Source: Chitinophagales bacterium
GTDB taxonomy: Bacteria > Bacteroidota > Bacteroidia > Chitinophagales > Chitinophagaceae
Direction: 5' to 3'
NCBI GenBank assembly: GCA_017303415.1
Contig: JAFLBJ010000001.1
Location: 2,170,001-2,234,000 of the forward strand
DNA: 64,000 nucleotides
Positions 34,020-44,497 of this stretch are shown one piece after another (within the stretch, counting starts at the first letter, position 1; each line of letters opens with the position of its first letter). The notes beneath the pieces are model-generated. The model had not been told where the DNA came from and searched no databases. It was given only the letters and a program-made list of their open reading frames with translations. The position numbers were made by a program, and so were the translations under genes.

Positions 34020-37000
34020 ATGTTAAGAAAACTACTGTGCGCCTTTTTGGGGCTGTTCCTTCTTGTATCCTCATCCAACGCCCAAGCTGGTGCTCTAGAC
34101 CCTGCCGATCCGGACATGGTCTTTACCTCCACCAACCAACCAGCGCTTCCAGCCTGGAATACCATCGCAAAATGGGGTCATACGAACCGGCTTTCCTGGG
34201 CCAATAAAACACCGTTCCAATATGGGTACAAGTGTTATTATTATAACGGGATGGTGTTCCGTATCAAATTTCCCAAATCATATCAGCATAATGTTGCCGA
34301 TGGGAAGAAATACCCCATGCTTATGTTCTTACATGGATTGGGGGAGAAAGGTACGTTGTATGATAACGAGTATCAGCTTCTGCACGGCGGTTCCATTCAC
34401 GCAGATAATGTGAACAACGGAAACTTTGATGGATTTCTTTTCTATCCACAGAATACAACCGGATTTTATACCGATGGGAATTTCATCAACATGACACAGT
34501 TGATCGATTCCTTTGTAAAATATATCAAACTCGATATTGACCGTATTGTGGTTTCAGGTCTTTCTGCCGGCGGCCAGGCTACCTGGGGTTTTACTGCGCA
34601 GTATCCGAAACTGGTGAGTGCAGCAATGCCGATCTCTGCAGCTTCACTGGGGTATATTCAGAATATGCCCAACCACATCACTGTTCCTTTCTGGCTTTCC
34701 AATGGAGGAACCGATGCGGCACCTGCCCCATATACTGTTAACGAGGTTATCACAGCCTACAATAATTTAGGGGGTTACCTTCGACAGTTCTTTTATCCAA
34801 CACTTGGCCACGGGGTGTGGAATACTTATTGGAATGAGCCTGAATATTTTCCTTCCCTGAGTGTATTTCATAAAGCCAATCCGCTTGTTTACTTTGGCCG
34901 TACAGAATTTTGTCCTGGCGATCCGATCAGTGTGCGTATGGGTCTTCAGGCTGGATTTTTTGCCTATGAGTGGAGAAAGAATGGAGTAACTATTTCAGGT
35001 GCTACTGCCAGTGAATACACAGCTACCAGTTTTGGCACTTATTCAGCCAGGTTCAAAAGAACCTCAACCGGTGCCTGGTCTGAATGGTCTCCCGCACCCA
35101 TTGTAGTTCAGGAAAAAACAGCAACTGTAACACCTCCCATCAGTATTGATGGCATGCGTTCTAATGTATTACCAGCGCCTGATGGCAGTACCACGGTACC
35201 GCTTTCTGTGCCCACCGGCTATACATCCTACGAGTGGCGCAGAGTGAGCGATAACGCATTGATGGGCTCCACCAATGTAATCAATGCGGGACCGGGTTCT
35301 TACCGGGTACGTGTTACTGAACAGTTTGGTTGCAGCAGCAGTTTCTCACCTGATTATGTGGTGATCAGCGCATCGGGTTCAAACCTTCCTGATGCCGCTT
35401 CCAACCCAACAGCCATGGCCGTGTCGAATTCCTCACTGCGCCTTGACTGGAGTGAAAACCCCAACCCGGTTAACAATGAGACAGGGTATGAAATATATCG
35501 GTCAACCACATCAGGCGGACCTTATACCCTGATCACTATTACCGGCCAGAATGTACTAACCTATACAGACCTGGGTCTTACCCCGGCCGCAAAATACTAC
35601 TACCTGATCCGTGCCATCAATGGAAACGGAGCAGGTGCGAACAGCCCTGAATTTAGTGGCACCACTCAATCGGATTCACAGATTCCTACTGCACCAACCA
35701 GTTTGGCTGTAGTTGGAACCTCGCGTTCTTCTGTTTCTCTTTCATGGGTGGCTGCTACTGATGATGTGGGCATCGATAAGTACGATATCTATATTAACGG
35801 TAATAAAGCTTATACAACCAGCGGAACATCTTTCACGGTCAATGGACTTGAACAACAGACCGCCTACGGGTTCTCTGTTCGTGCCCGTGATTTCTCGGGA
35901 AATATTTCAGCGCCAAGTAACCAGGTGAATGCTACAACGATTATCTCCGGCTTCTCCTTTAAATATGTTGAAGGCACCTGGAATAACCTGCCCAATTTTA
36001 CAACGACAACCCCTGTGAAGACGGGGTATACCAATTCATTTGATATTGTTTCGGAAAGATTGGTACCAGACGGATATGGTTTCCTCTGGGAAGGGGTAAT
36101 CAATATCCCAACCTCAGGTACCTATAATTTCCGCACCAACTCAGATGATGGTAGCCGCTTGTGGTTAGGCGCACGCAACACTACTACCAGTCCTTATTCA
36201 TTCTCTGGTACATCCACCGTGAACAATGATGGAGTACATGGTGCTCAAAATGCTACGTCCAGCAACCTGAACCTGACGGCAGGAACTTATCCCATAGCTG
36301 TAGCCTTTTTTGACCGCAGCAGTGGTGAGTCGCTGACAGTTAGCTGGAGGACTCCAGCAACCGGAACATCGTATGTAACCATTCCGCTGACACAGTTCAC
36401 AGAGAACTTCACAGCTCCCGGAGGCAGCCCGGCCAATCCTTCTAACCTGGTTGCGACCTCTGCCAGCTATAATAAGATCAATCTTTCCTGGACCGATAAC
36501 AGCAATAACGAAACTGGTTTTGAGATCTGGAGAAGCACAGAATCTGAATCTGGATTTACCACGGTCGGTTTTGCCGCAGCAAATACTACCAGTTTTGTAG
36601 ATAGCTTCTCGCTGGCTCCTTCCACCCGCTATTATTACCGTCTTCGTGCCGTAGGTAGCGCAGGTGTTTCCTCCTTTATCCCGCTCAATTCAGCACAGGC
36701 CAATTGGAAATTCAATGGCAATTATGATGATGCAACTGGAAATGGAAGAACAGTTACACCAAATAATACACCCACCTTTAACAGCGCCGATAAGCAGGAG
36801 GGCAGCCATGCTGTGGAAATGAACGGTTCTACCCAGGACCTGACGGTTACCACTGCTTCGGGTGATTATATCCGTGGTGGTTACAATGCCAAAACGGTTG
36901 CATTTTGGATGAAAGCGGATGTGACCAGCTCCAACCGCGGTGTATTCGATCTGGGAGGTAATGATGATGGTTTGGCCATGTATATCAACGCTAACCAATT

Positions 37001-40000
37001 GATTGCCGGTATCGCCAGCAATAATACACGCCGCAGTCTGACAACCCCCTACAATAACACCGGTTGGAATCATATAGCGCTCGTATATAGCGGATCGACC
37101 CTGCGTTTATATGTAAACGGAACCAACGTTGCTTCCAATACCAGTCTCGGCTTTACTTCGCTGGGAACTACTACGGATGCTTCCATGATCGGTGATGATA
37201 ATGGAACCAATGCACTCAACACAGGCTTTGGCCAGTTTGATGGTAAGCTGGATAACTTCATGATCTTTGGAAAGGAATTAAGTGCCTCGGAGATTGTGGA
37301 CCTGATGAATAATGTCTATGATTATTCTACAGCTGTTACCGCAGCCCTTCCGGCCATTCCAGGAGCCCCCACTTCGCTCAATGCCTCAGGTATCAGTGCG
37401 GGTAATATTCAACTGAGCTGGAATGACAATAGCAATAACGAAACCGAATTTGAAATATTCCGGAGTGTAGGTGATAACAGCAACTATCGCTTGCTGGCCA
37501 CACGTACCTCTAATGCAGGTGCAACGGCCACCTATGTGGACGAAGGCCTGTTTAGCAACGTACTTTACTTCTATCAGGTTCGTGCCAAAGGTGTAGGTGG
37601 ACTCAGTGCTTTCTCCAATGAAGCCAGCAGCCGCACCCTGAACACAATTCCTGTCATTAATTCGATATCGAATTTTACGATCCGGTATGATGTACCGTAT
37701 GTATTGAACCTGAGCGCCACTGATGGTGACGGAGAAAACCTGACACTTGATCCAGGTACACTACCTTCCTTTGCCACCTTTGCATCAACAGGGAATGGCA
37801 CAGGCACCATTACGTTCAATGCGAATATCAGTCACCTGGGAAGCTATCCTGTCCGTGTCATCGTTACCGATGTACAGGGAGGAAAGGATACTACCGATTT
37901 TGTAGTGACGGTAAATAGTAATTATGTCCCCACGATCAACAATGTATCAAACCTTACGCTGGATGAAGGTGGGGTACAGGTAGTAAACCTGACAGCGAAT
38001 GACCAGGATGGCACTGCCGGATTGGTTTGGGATGGCACTGGCTTACCTGCCTTTGTTCAACTTAACGATCTGGGTAATGGACAGGCTACGCTGACCTTGA
38101 CCCCGGGTTATGCCGCAGCCGGAGCGTATACCATTGGCTTGAAAGTGAATGATGGAAATGGTGGAAGTGGTACAAACTCTTTTGTTGTGACCGTAAATGA
38201 TAAAGATCCCGGAGGCGCGGTTTATTATGTCAATATGTTGAATCCGGGCTTCCAGGCAGCTGTAAGTCCATGGAATAATGTGAGCAGTACAGCTACAGTA
38301 GCCCTGGCCAATGAGGCTGGTCAAACCGGACCTGTAACCTTCTCCATACTCGATGCACCCTGGAACAGTTGGTATGAAGGCGCTACCACGGGAAATAACA
38401 GTGGTATCCTGCCGGATGATGTAATCCGTGATTATTACTTCTTTGGCATCTTTGGTGCACCTGAGACCGTTCAGTTCCGTTTAGCGGGTCTGCCTGCAGG
38501 CTATAAATATAACCTGCGTCTGATGGCAAGTAGCCGTTGGACAGGTGTAGCGGATAACGGAAGCACAGTATTTACAATCGGTGCTGAATCGCATACACTA
38601 AATACACAAAACAATAATCAGAACCTGGCCGTATTTACAGGGCTGACTGCGGACGCAAATGGCTACATTACTGTGACCATGAGCAAGGCTCCCGGTGCTC
38701 CTGTTGGTTACCTGAATGGATTTATTCTGGAGCAGGTATTTGATGATGGCACAAGCCCTGTACTGCCTACTGGTCTTTCTGCACAGAACCTGCCTGATGG
38801 AACAGTTGGTATACAGTGGACAGATGTTGCTTATAATGAAACCCGCTATGAGGTTTATCGCTCTACTTCAGAGAATGGTGTGTACACACTGCTGAACCCC
38901 GGAGCCGATAATGCCAACACTACATCATATGTGGATGCTACTGTATTGAGCAGCGCAACCTACTATTATAAGATCGCGGCCGTGAATGCCTACGGCACTT
39001 CGAACCAGACCAATGCTGTAAGCGTGACCACAGGGAATAAAGCACCCGTGTTTGCTGTAGTGGCCAATCAATTTGTTAAATCCGGAAACAGCAGCGTGCT
39101 CAACCTGACCGCTTCCGATGATGCTGGTGATGTATTGACGATGACGGTGACCAATCTGCCTTCCTTTGCTTCATATACAAGTACGGGTAATGGCACCGGT
39201 ACCATCAACATCAATCCGGGTACTGATGACCTCGGAATCTATAAAGGTGTGAAAGTAACCGTGTCCGATAACTTTGGAGCATCGGTAGAACGCGTATTTG
39301 ATATCAGTGTGACCGATAATGGTACTCGTTCCTGGTACCTCAATGTTGTAGGTACCAAGGGAACCGCAGAAGGCCAGCAGCCCTGGAATGAATTGGGTGG
39401 CTTCCCCTTCAGTGACCTCACCCTTTCAAACCTGAAAGATGATAATGATGCCACCACATCGGTTGGTTTCCGCCTGGTGCAAAACTGGAGCGAAGGTTGG
39501 AATGGTGGTATGGTAACCGGAAACAACAGTGGGGTATTTAACGACAATGTGTTGAAATCTTCGATCTATGAAGAGTCAACTTCACCCCGTAATTTCCAAC
39601 TGACCGGTTTGAATTCGGCCAAACGGTACAACGTAGCTATCCTGAGTTCCAATAACTCTGGTTTCAATACCCAGGCTACCTGGACCTCAGGCAGCCAAAG
39701 CAAAACCTTTAGCGCTGCCCACAATAGCGACAAGTTGATCCAATTGAACGGATTGACCCCTGATGCAAATGGCACCATCCAGGTTACCATGACCAAAGCT
39801 GCCGCGGCCCGTTTTGCGTTCTTTAATGCACTGGTACTGGAGGAATATGATGCCTCCACCACACCGGTTCGCCCGCTGCGCTTGTTTACAGAAACAGAAG
39901 GTCAGCGTGTAAGGTTGGTATGGTCAGACCGTAGCTACAACGAAACCGGGTTCCAGATCTGGCGTAGTGTATCAGGTGGTAGCTTTAGTCTGCTTACTAC

Positions 40001-41057
40001 CGTGGGCGCTAACGTGGAAAATTATACCGATAATTCTGTATCTACCAACCGTCGTTACCAATACCGTGTGCGCGCCATCAATGGGGCCACCAACAGTGGG
40101 TATAGTAATACGGCCAATGCCATGATCGCAGAGCGTATCGTATATGTGAACTTTACAGGTAACCAAACACAGGGCAGCCCCTGGAACAATACCACGATCG
40201 CTCCGTTCAAAGATCAGATCCAGGCAAATCTCCTGAACAGTCAGAACATCAATACAGGTATCAATCTTGAAGTGACCCAGAATTTTGGTGGAACCTTTGA
40301 TGTTGGTACAACCACAGGTACAGACTACCCCGATAATGTGATGTTGACCAGCTGGTGGGTGGAAGGACGTGGAGATGAAACAGGTATCTTCAAACTGAAG
40401 AACCTCAATCAGGCCAAACACTACCGCATAGGTATTACCGGTAGCTCAGCCTGGGAAGGTGATTTCAGCGGAATCTATACCATCAATGGTACTCACCGCT
40501 ACCTGAATACACACCTGAACGAGAACAAAGCAGTTTACTTTGAGCACGTGGTACCCAACGAGAACGGAGAGATCACACTCAGTATGACGGGAGAATCCTT
40601 TGCTAACTGGGCCTTTATCGGTGGATTGATCATTGAGTCCTATGATGATGATGGTCTGAGCGGCGAAGCGGTGATCAGCAATGGCCTCCAGGGTGAAACC
40701 GGGTATGTTGCTCCGGATGGAGACGGCGACGCTCTTGCAGCCCGTAGCACCCCAGCGAATACAGCCCCTGAGGCCGTAATCCTGAAAGGGGTCAGAATAT
40801 CGCCCAATCCATTCATCGATGAGCTCAACCTCCAGATCAACCTGGAATCCGAAGCTTCGCATTTGTCGGTCCTGATGGTGGATTTGAGTGGTAAACGGGT
40901 GTACCGCAAGGAATTGGGTAAAACGTCGGCCGGGCCTCAATTGATCCGGATTGGGGCAGGAGGTGAGTTGTCCAGTTTGAAAACAGGTGTTTACATCCTT
41001 AATATCAATAATAACGGGCAATCCATCCAGACCTTTAAATTGCTAAAAAACAGATAA
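34020..41057 (+). CDS. Giant T9SS-exported modular esterase/adhesin, copy B
   Basis: This 2345-residue paralogue of the preceding gene has the same domain order throughout: signal peptide (1-21), alpha/beta hydrolase with Ser182 (GLSAG), Asp232 and His264 (LGHGVW), Ig-like domains, FN3 pair, PA14 (NSDDGSRLWLG), FN3, LamG, FN3, cadherin-like pair, three PWNN modules separated by FN3 and cadherin-like domains, and a T9SS type A sorting domain (YPNPF-type box read as ISPNPFIDELNLQ, ending GVYILNI). Differences are spread evenly, with small indels, so this is an old tandem duplication under selection and not a recent copy. It has its own promoter and terminator. Confidence 0.9.
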   Translation: MLRKLLCAFLGLFLLVSSSNAQAGALDPADPDMVFTSTNQPALPAWNTIAKWGHTNRLSWANKTPFQYGYKCYYYNGMVFRIKFPKSYQHNVADGKKYPMLMFLHGLGEKGTLYDNEYQLLHGGSIHADNVNNGNFDGFLFYPQNTTGFYTDGNFINMTQLIDSFVKYIKLDIDRIVVSGLSAGGQATWGFTAQYPKLVSAAMPISAASLGYIQNMPNHITVPFWLSNGGTDAAPAPYTVNEVITAYNNLGGYLRQFFYPTLGHGVWNTYWNEPEYFPSLSVFHKANPLVYFGRTEFCPGDPISVRMGLQAGFFAYEWRKNGVTISGATASEYTATSFGTYSARFKRTSTGAWSEWSPAPIVVQEKTATVTPPISIDGMRSNVLPAPDGSTTVPLSVPTGYTSYEWRRVSDNALMGSTNVINAGPGSYRVRVTEQFGCSSSFSPDYVVISASGSNLPDAASNPTAMAVSNSSLRLDWSENPNPVNNETGYEIYRSTTSGGPYTLITITGQNVLTYTDLGLTPAAKYYYLIRAINGNGAGANSPEFSGTTQSDSQIPTAPTSLAVVGTSRSSVSLSWVAATDDVGIDKYDIYINGNKAYTTSGTSFTVNGLEQQTAYGFSVRARDFSGNISAPSNQVNATTIISGFSFKYVEGTWNNLPNFTTTTPVKTGYTNSFDIVSERLVPDGYGFLWEGVINIPTSGTYNFRTNSDDGSRLWLGARNTTTSPYSFSGTSTVNNDGVHGAQNATSSNLNLTAGTYPIAVAFFDRSSGESLTVSWRTPATGTSYVTIPLTQFTENFTAPGGSPANPSNLVATSASYNKINLSWTDNSNNETGFEIWRSTESESGFTTVGFAAANTTSFVDSFSLAPSTRYYYRLRAVGSAGVSSFIPLNSAQANWKFNGNYDDATGNGRTVTPNNTPTFNSADKQEGSHAVEMNGSTQDLTVTTASGDYIRGGYNAKTVAFWMKADVTSSNRGVFDLGGNDDGLAMYINANQLIAGIASNNTRRSLTTPYNNTGWNHIALVYSGSTLRLYVNGTNVASNTSLGFTSLGTTTDASMIGDDNGTNALNTGFGQFDGKLDNFMIFGKELSASEIVDLMNNVYDYSTAVTAALPAIPGAPTSLNASGISAGNIQLSWNDNSNNETEFEIFRSVGDNSNYRLLATRTSNAGATATYVDEGLFSNVLYFYQVRAKGVGGLSAFSNEASSRTLNTIPVINSISNFTIRYDVPYVLNLSATDGDGENLTLDPGTLPSFATFASTGNGTGTITFNANISHLGSYPVRVIVTDVQGGKDTTDFVVTVNSNYVPTINNVSNLTLDEGGVQVVNLTANDQDGTAGLVWDGTGLPAFVQLNDLGNGQATLTLTPGYAAAGAYTIGLKVNDGNGGSGTNSFVVTVNDKDPGGAVYYVNMLNPGFQAAVSPWNNVSSTATVALANEAGQTGPVTFSILDAPWNSWYEGATTGNNSGILPDDVIRDYYFFGIFGAPETVQFRLAGLPAGYKYNLRLMASSRWTGVADNGSTVFTIGAESHTLNTQNNNQNLAVFTGLTADANGYITVTMSKAPGAPVGYLNGFILEQVFDDGTSPVLPTGLSAQNLPDGTVGIQWTDVAYNETRYEVYRSTSENGVYTLLNPGADNANTTSYVDATVLSSATYYYKIAAVNAYGTSNQTNAVSVTTGNKAPVFAVVANQFVKSGNSSVLNLTASDDAGDVLTMTVTNLPSFASYTSTGNGTGTININPGTDDLGIYKGVKVTVSDNFGASVERVFDISVTDNGTRSWYLNVVGTKGTAEGQQPWNELGGFPFSDLTLSNLKDDNDATTSVGFRLVQNWSEGWNGGMVTGNNSGVFNDNVLKSSIYEESTSPRNFQLTGLNSAKRYNVAILSSNNSGFNTQATWTSGSQSKTFSAAHNSDKLIQLNGLTPDANGTIQVTMTKAAAARFAFFNALVLEEYDASTTPVRPLRLFTETEGQRVRLVWSDRSYNETGFQIWRSVSGGSFSLLTTVGANVENYTDNSVSTNRRYQYRVRAINGATNSGYSNTANAMIAERIVYVNFTGNQTQGSPWNNTTIAPFKDQIQANLLNSQNINTGINLEVTQNFGGTFDVGTTTGTDYPDNVMLTSWWVEGRGDETGIFKLKNLNQAKHYRIGITGSSAWEGDFSGIYTINGTHRYLNTHLNENKAVYFEHVVPNENGEITLSMTGESFANWAFIGGLIIESYDDDGLSGEAVISNGLQGETGYVAPDGDGDALAARSTPANTAPEAVILKGVRISPNPFIDELNLQINLESEASHLSVLMVDLSGKRVYRKELGKTSAGPQLIRIGAGGELSSLKTGVYILNINNNGQSIQTFKLLKNR

Positions 41058-41089
41058 GGCCCTTACCACATATTATTTTCACAGTTTTT

Positions 41090-41122
41090 ATATCCGGTAT
41101 TTAGAAATACCGGATATTTTTT
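41090..41122 (+). terminator. Rho-independent terminator after giant gene B
   Basis: A perfect inverted repeat (atatccggtattt / aaataccggatat, 12-13 bp) with a very short loop runs into TTTTTT. It lies 32 bp after the stop at 41057 and separates gene B from the polysaccharide export operon. Confidence 0.85.
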
Positions 41123-41158
41123 AGATTTTTGTTGAAAATCAAAAAGTTATTTCGCGTT

Positions 41159-43351
41159 ATGGACCTGTTGTACCTGTTTCGCGTGCTGCTTAAGCGTAAA
41201 TGGCTGATCCTGATCTTATCCTTTCTGGCTGCTGTCGCTACCTTTTTTCTGGTATTAAATCAAAAAGACAGCTACCAATCGGTGGCCCAGTATTCCACTG
41301 GTTTTACCGAAGAAAAGATCCGATTGGCTGATGGGACCACTGCTGTGGATCTTTTTACCGCAGACTCAAAATTCAATAATGTGATCGAGACCTTCCGGTC
41401 TCCACGGGTAATCGGTATGCTCTCATACCGCTTATTGATCCATGACCTGGAGAATCCCTCCCGCGCTTTTCGAACGATCAAAGACCAGGAAAAAAAACAG
41501 GCTCTCGAACAAAAATTAAAGAGTGATTCACTGGTAAAAGTGATCCGGAAAAAAATATCCCGCTCCGAACAGATCAGTCCGACCAATGAAGCTGATAAGG
41601 ATACCTACGAGTACCTGAAAGTGTACGGATACGATTACAAAAGCCTGAATGAAAGATTGTCGATCAACCGGGTTGCCCGGACCGACTACCTGAATATTGT
41701 TTTCTCTTCTGAACATGCGGAACTTTCCGCCTTTGTGGTAAATACGCTGGGTAGCGAGTTCCTGAACTATTACCAGAACCTGAGTTCCGAGCGTACCCAG
41801 ACCTCGGCCACCAATATCCAATCCCTCATTAATCAACAGCAATTAAGAATTGATTCGCTCAATTTTCTTCTCCGGGGCCAGAAAGTTAAGCAAGGGGCCA
41901 TTGACCCGGTAACCATGAGCAAAACTGCCATGGAAACGGTTACCGGTCTTGAGTCTGACCTGGCCACTTCTACCGCGGAGTACAACCAGCATAAATTTCT
42001 ATACGAAACTTATCAGAAACAGTTGGACGAAATGTTGAAATTGAGTGGGGGCGGTTCAAACTCTCAAACCATCATCAACCTCAAAAATCGTAGGGATAAC
42101 CTGGCTGCTGCCAATTCCAAACTCACGATTCCTGATCCGGAGACAACCCGGGAGATCGCTGACCTGGACAACCAGATCCGGATCCTTTCCAGTTCTTCGT
42201 CCGGGAATTCTGCTAAATCAAAAGAGCGGATACAAGACCTGCAGAACAAGGTGAGTGAGGAAAGGGCCCTGATGGAAGGAGCCGAGTCCACTGTTAAAAT
42301 CCTAAATACAAGGATAAATTATTATAACGGCAAAAGTAATATCAGCCCGGGAAGCATTGTTGATATCAACGCGTTAGAGAAGCAATTGGAGATCGAGTCC
42401 GATCAGCTGGCTACTTTGCGTGAAAGATATAATCAGGCCGAGGGTCTTGTGCGTGATGATCCCACCTCTAATTTTAAGCAGACCCTGGTAGGCCAACCAG
42501 CCGTTGAACCAGTGCCAAAGAATAAATTACTTAAAACAGGTTTGGCAGGAGCGGTTACCATGTCCTTGTTGGCCCTGCTGATCATCTTCACCGAACTTTT
42601 TGATTCCAGAGCGAAAACACCCAGTCAGTTTCAGAAGCAATTACCCGGTCGCCTGCTTGGTGTAGTAAATGCCATAAGTCTGAAAAAGGTGTTTTTGGAT
42701 GAATTGATGTCGCAGGATTTTGATGCCGGCAAAAACCGGAAAGAGTATCTGTTTAAAAATTACATTCGGAAATTAAGGCATGAGGTACTCCAGTCGGGCA
42801 AAAAGATCATTTTGATTACCAGCACCCAGGTGGGAACCGGTAAGTCCACACTGGCCCAGGTTTTGGCCTATAGTTACCTCCAGAGTAAGAAGAAAGTATT
42901 GTTGTTGGATATGAATTTTAACCACAACACACTGACCGAGACCTTTCATCCGGCCAATAATATCACGGATCTTGACCTGGATAATAAGTTACCGGCATCG
43001 GAACTGGTCAGGACCCTGGTATGCGCCACTTCATCAGAGAACCTGTATGCCATTGGGTGTAATCAATCATCCGCCACACCTTCTGAAACGATCAACCTGG
43101 AGAAGTTCGGGCATTTATTGCATTATCTCCGGGAAGAGTTTGATGTGGTATTAGTGGAGGGCCCTTCCCTGAATGAAAGAGCCGACACACAGGAACTGAT
43201 TGGGATATGTGAAGGGATCATTACGGTCTTTTCAGCCGATCATGCCATTGGTTCTACCGACCTTAAATCATTCAGGATACTCTCCGGGGTAGGGGACAAG
43301 AACCTGGGAGCAGTATTAAACAAGGTGCAAACCGAGAACATCAATTTCTAA
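41159..43351 (+). CDS. Wzc-like polysaccharide co-polymerase with P-loop kinase domain
   Basis: The protein has 730 residues from ATG 41159; a TTG ten codons upstream is less likely. A Wzz-type chain-length domain begins with a membrane segment (about 18-38), continues with a long periplasmic coiled-coil region (about 230-430) and closes with a second membrane segment (about 460-480). The cytosolic part has a BY-kinase-like Walker A (TSTQVGTGKST, Lys562) and Walker A' (VLLLDMNF). A C-terminal tyrosine cluster, usual in Wzc, is absent (tail ...VLNKVQTENINF), so autophosphorylation control may be missing or different. It should set chain length and couple polymerisation to export. It leads the operon that includes wzx- and wzy-like genes. 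Confidence 0.88.
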   Translation: MDLLYLFRVLLKRKWLILILSFLAAVATFFLVLNQKDSYQSVAQYSTGFTEEKIRLADGTTAVDLFTADSKFNNVIETFRSPRVIGMLSYRLLIHDLENPSRAFRTIKDQEKKQALEQKLKSDSLVKVIRKKISRSEQISPTNEADKDTYEYLKVYGYDYKSLNERLSINRVARTDYLNIVFSSEHAELSAFVVNTLGSEFLNYYQNLSSERTQTSATNIQSLINQQQLRIDSLNFLLRGQKVKQGAIDPVTMSKTAMETVTGLESDLATSTAEYNQHKFLYETYQKQLDEMLKLSGGGSNSQTIINLKNRRDNLAAANSKLTIPDPETTREIADLDNQIRILSSSSSGNSAKSKERIQDLQNKVSEERALMEGAESTVKILNTRINYYNGKSNISPGSIVDINALEKQLEIESDQLATLRERYNQAEGLVRDDPTSNFKQTLVGQPAVEPVPKNKLLKTGLAGAVTMSLLALLIIFTELFDSRAKTPSQFQKQLPGRLLGVVNAISLKKVFLDELMSQDFDAGKNRKEYLFKNYIRKLRHEVLQSGKKIILITSTQVGTGKSTLAQVLAYSYLQSKKKVLLLDMNFNHNTLTETFHPANNITDLDLDNKLPASELVRTLVCATSSENLYAIGCNQSSATPSETINLEKFGHLLHYLREEFDVVLVEGPSLNERADTQELIGICEGIITVFSADHAIGSTDLKSFRILSGVGDKNLGAVLNKVQTENINF

Positions 43352-43365
43352 TTATTAACCCACCC

Positions 43366-44478
43366 ATGAAAAGTGCGTCGAACCGATATGGATGGACGGA
43401 TTATGCCAAGGGGATAGCCATCCTGTTGGTTCTGTACCGGCATGTTTTTGAAGGGATCAAGAACGCTGGTATGGATGTGGGTCCGTTTCTTTACCTGGAA
43501 CACGCCAATATCGCCTTCTTTAGTTTCCGGATGCCGCTGTTTTTCATCATTGCCGGAATATTTATTTCTAAAAGTCTTGCCAAACGAGGCCTGCTTTCCT
43601 TTGTGGAATCAAAGATGAAGACCATCCTGTATGTATATCTTATCTGGACGGTCCTTCAGATCACGATGCAGATAATCTTATCCCAGTATGTGAATGCGAA
43701 CCGGGGCTGGATGGATTATCTCTACATTTTTTACGCGCCCCGGTACCTCGATCAGTTCTGGTATCTCCATACGCTTTTCTTTGTGCTGATTCTCTACGCT
43801 TTTGTAAAAGAGAAGTTGAAGGTCACCATGCCCGTTCAAATAGCCATCGGTCTGGCGCTTTTCTTTATGTCCGGGTATTTTTACCGTACCGGCATCCAAT
43901 TGTATTTTATCAATGATATTTTTCACCATTATATTTTCATGGCGACCGGTGATCTGGTGAGCAAATTCTTTTTTAAGCCCGATACATTTAAGAAATTAGG
44001 TCGTTGGTGGGTGCTATTGGCAACACTTCCTTTTTTTGTGCTGGCGCAGTATTTCTTTCTCAAGATCAACATTGCCCATATCGATATCGATAAGGGCTAT
44101 CAATATATCGAGTTTTTTATTCCCTGGCTTTATTTACTGATCGCCTATACAGGATGTTTTTTTGTGATCGTCGTTTGTTTCCTTTTACAGAATTTGAACT
44201 GGCTCCCTTCGTTAAGGGCCTTTGGGCAGTACTCCCTTTATATTTATGCCTCCCATGTATTTGCCACCTCCTTTGTGCGGATCATGCTGGTGCGTTTTCT
44301 GGGGGTGGATTATATCCCGCTTATTTTGGCGGCAGGTATCCTGGCGGGAGCGGCTGTACCGGTGTGGCTGTACCGGATTTCGCCAAGGATAGGCATGCGT
44401 TGGTTGTTTGTGTGGCCTGAGAAACGGGAGGGAAAATTGATTTCCATGAAAGGTTTTGAAACGAAAAAAGTTGAATAA
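43366..44478 (+). CDS. Membrane acyltransferase (acyltransferase-3 family)
   Basis: This 370-residue protein has about ten membrane segments. The N-terminal GWTDYAKGIAILLVLYRHVF has Asp-x-x-[KR]-G and Arg-His at the usual acyltransferase-3 positions, and RMPLFFIIAGIFISKS follows at the second segment. This family O-acylates (often O-acetylates) sugars of surface glycans using cytosolic acyl donors. It begins 14 bp after the Wzc-like gene, and a methyltransferase gene follows after 19 bp. A second, OafA-like acyltransferase lies at the end of the same operon. Confidence 0.88.
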   Translation: MKSASNRYGWTDYAKGIAILLVLYRHVFEGIKNAGMDVGPFLYLEHANIAFFSFRMPLFFIIAGIFISKSLAKRGLLSFVESKMKTILYVYLIWTVLQITMQIILSQYVNANRGWMDYLYIFYAPRYLDQFWYLHTLFFVLILYAFVKEKLKVTMPVQIAIGLALFFMSGYFYRTGIQLYFINDIFHHYIFMATGDLVSKFFFKPDTFKKLGRWWVLLATLPFFVLAQYFFLKINIAHIDIDKGYQYIEFFIPWLYLLIAYTGCFFVIVVCFLLQNLNWLPSLRAFGQYSLYIYASHVFATSFVRIMLVRFLGVDYIPLILAAGILAGAAVPVWLYRISPRIGMRWLFVWPEKREGKLISMKGFETKKVE

Positions 44479-44497
44479 TCTGCATAATTAAATTTAT

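Larger units (their letters stand above)
26765..41057 (+). repeat. Tandem gene duplication (two ~7.0-kb paralogues)
   Basis: The two open frames at 26765-33778 and 34020-41057 are 7014 and 7038 bp long and align from start to stop with the same module order. They are separated by 241 bp holding a terminator and a promoter. Each also contains internal repeats (three PWNN modules, six FN3 domains). Confidence 0.9.

Noticed and set aside
40446..41021. 191-codon and nearby antisense frames opposite giant gene B
   Set aside because: They are shadows of the coding strand with no family features, and they are not collinear with the antisense frame of gene A.
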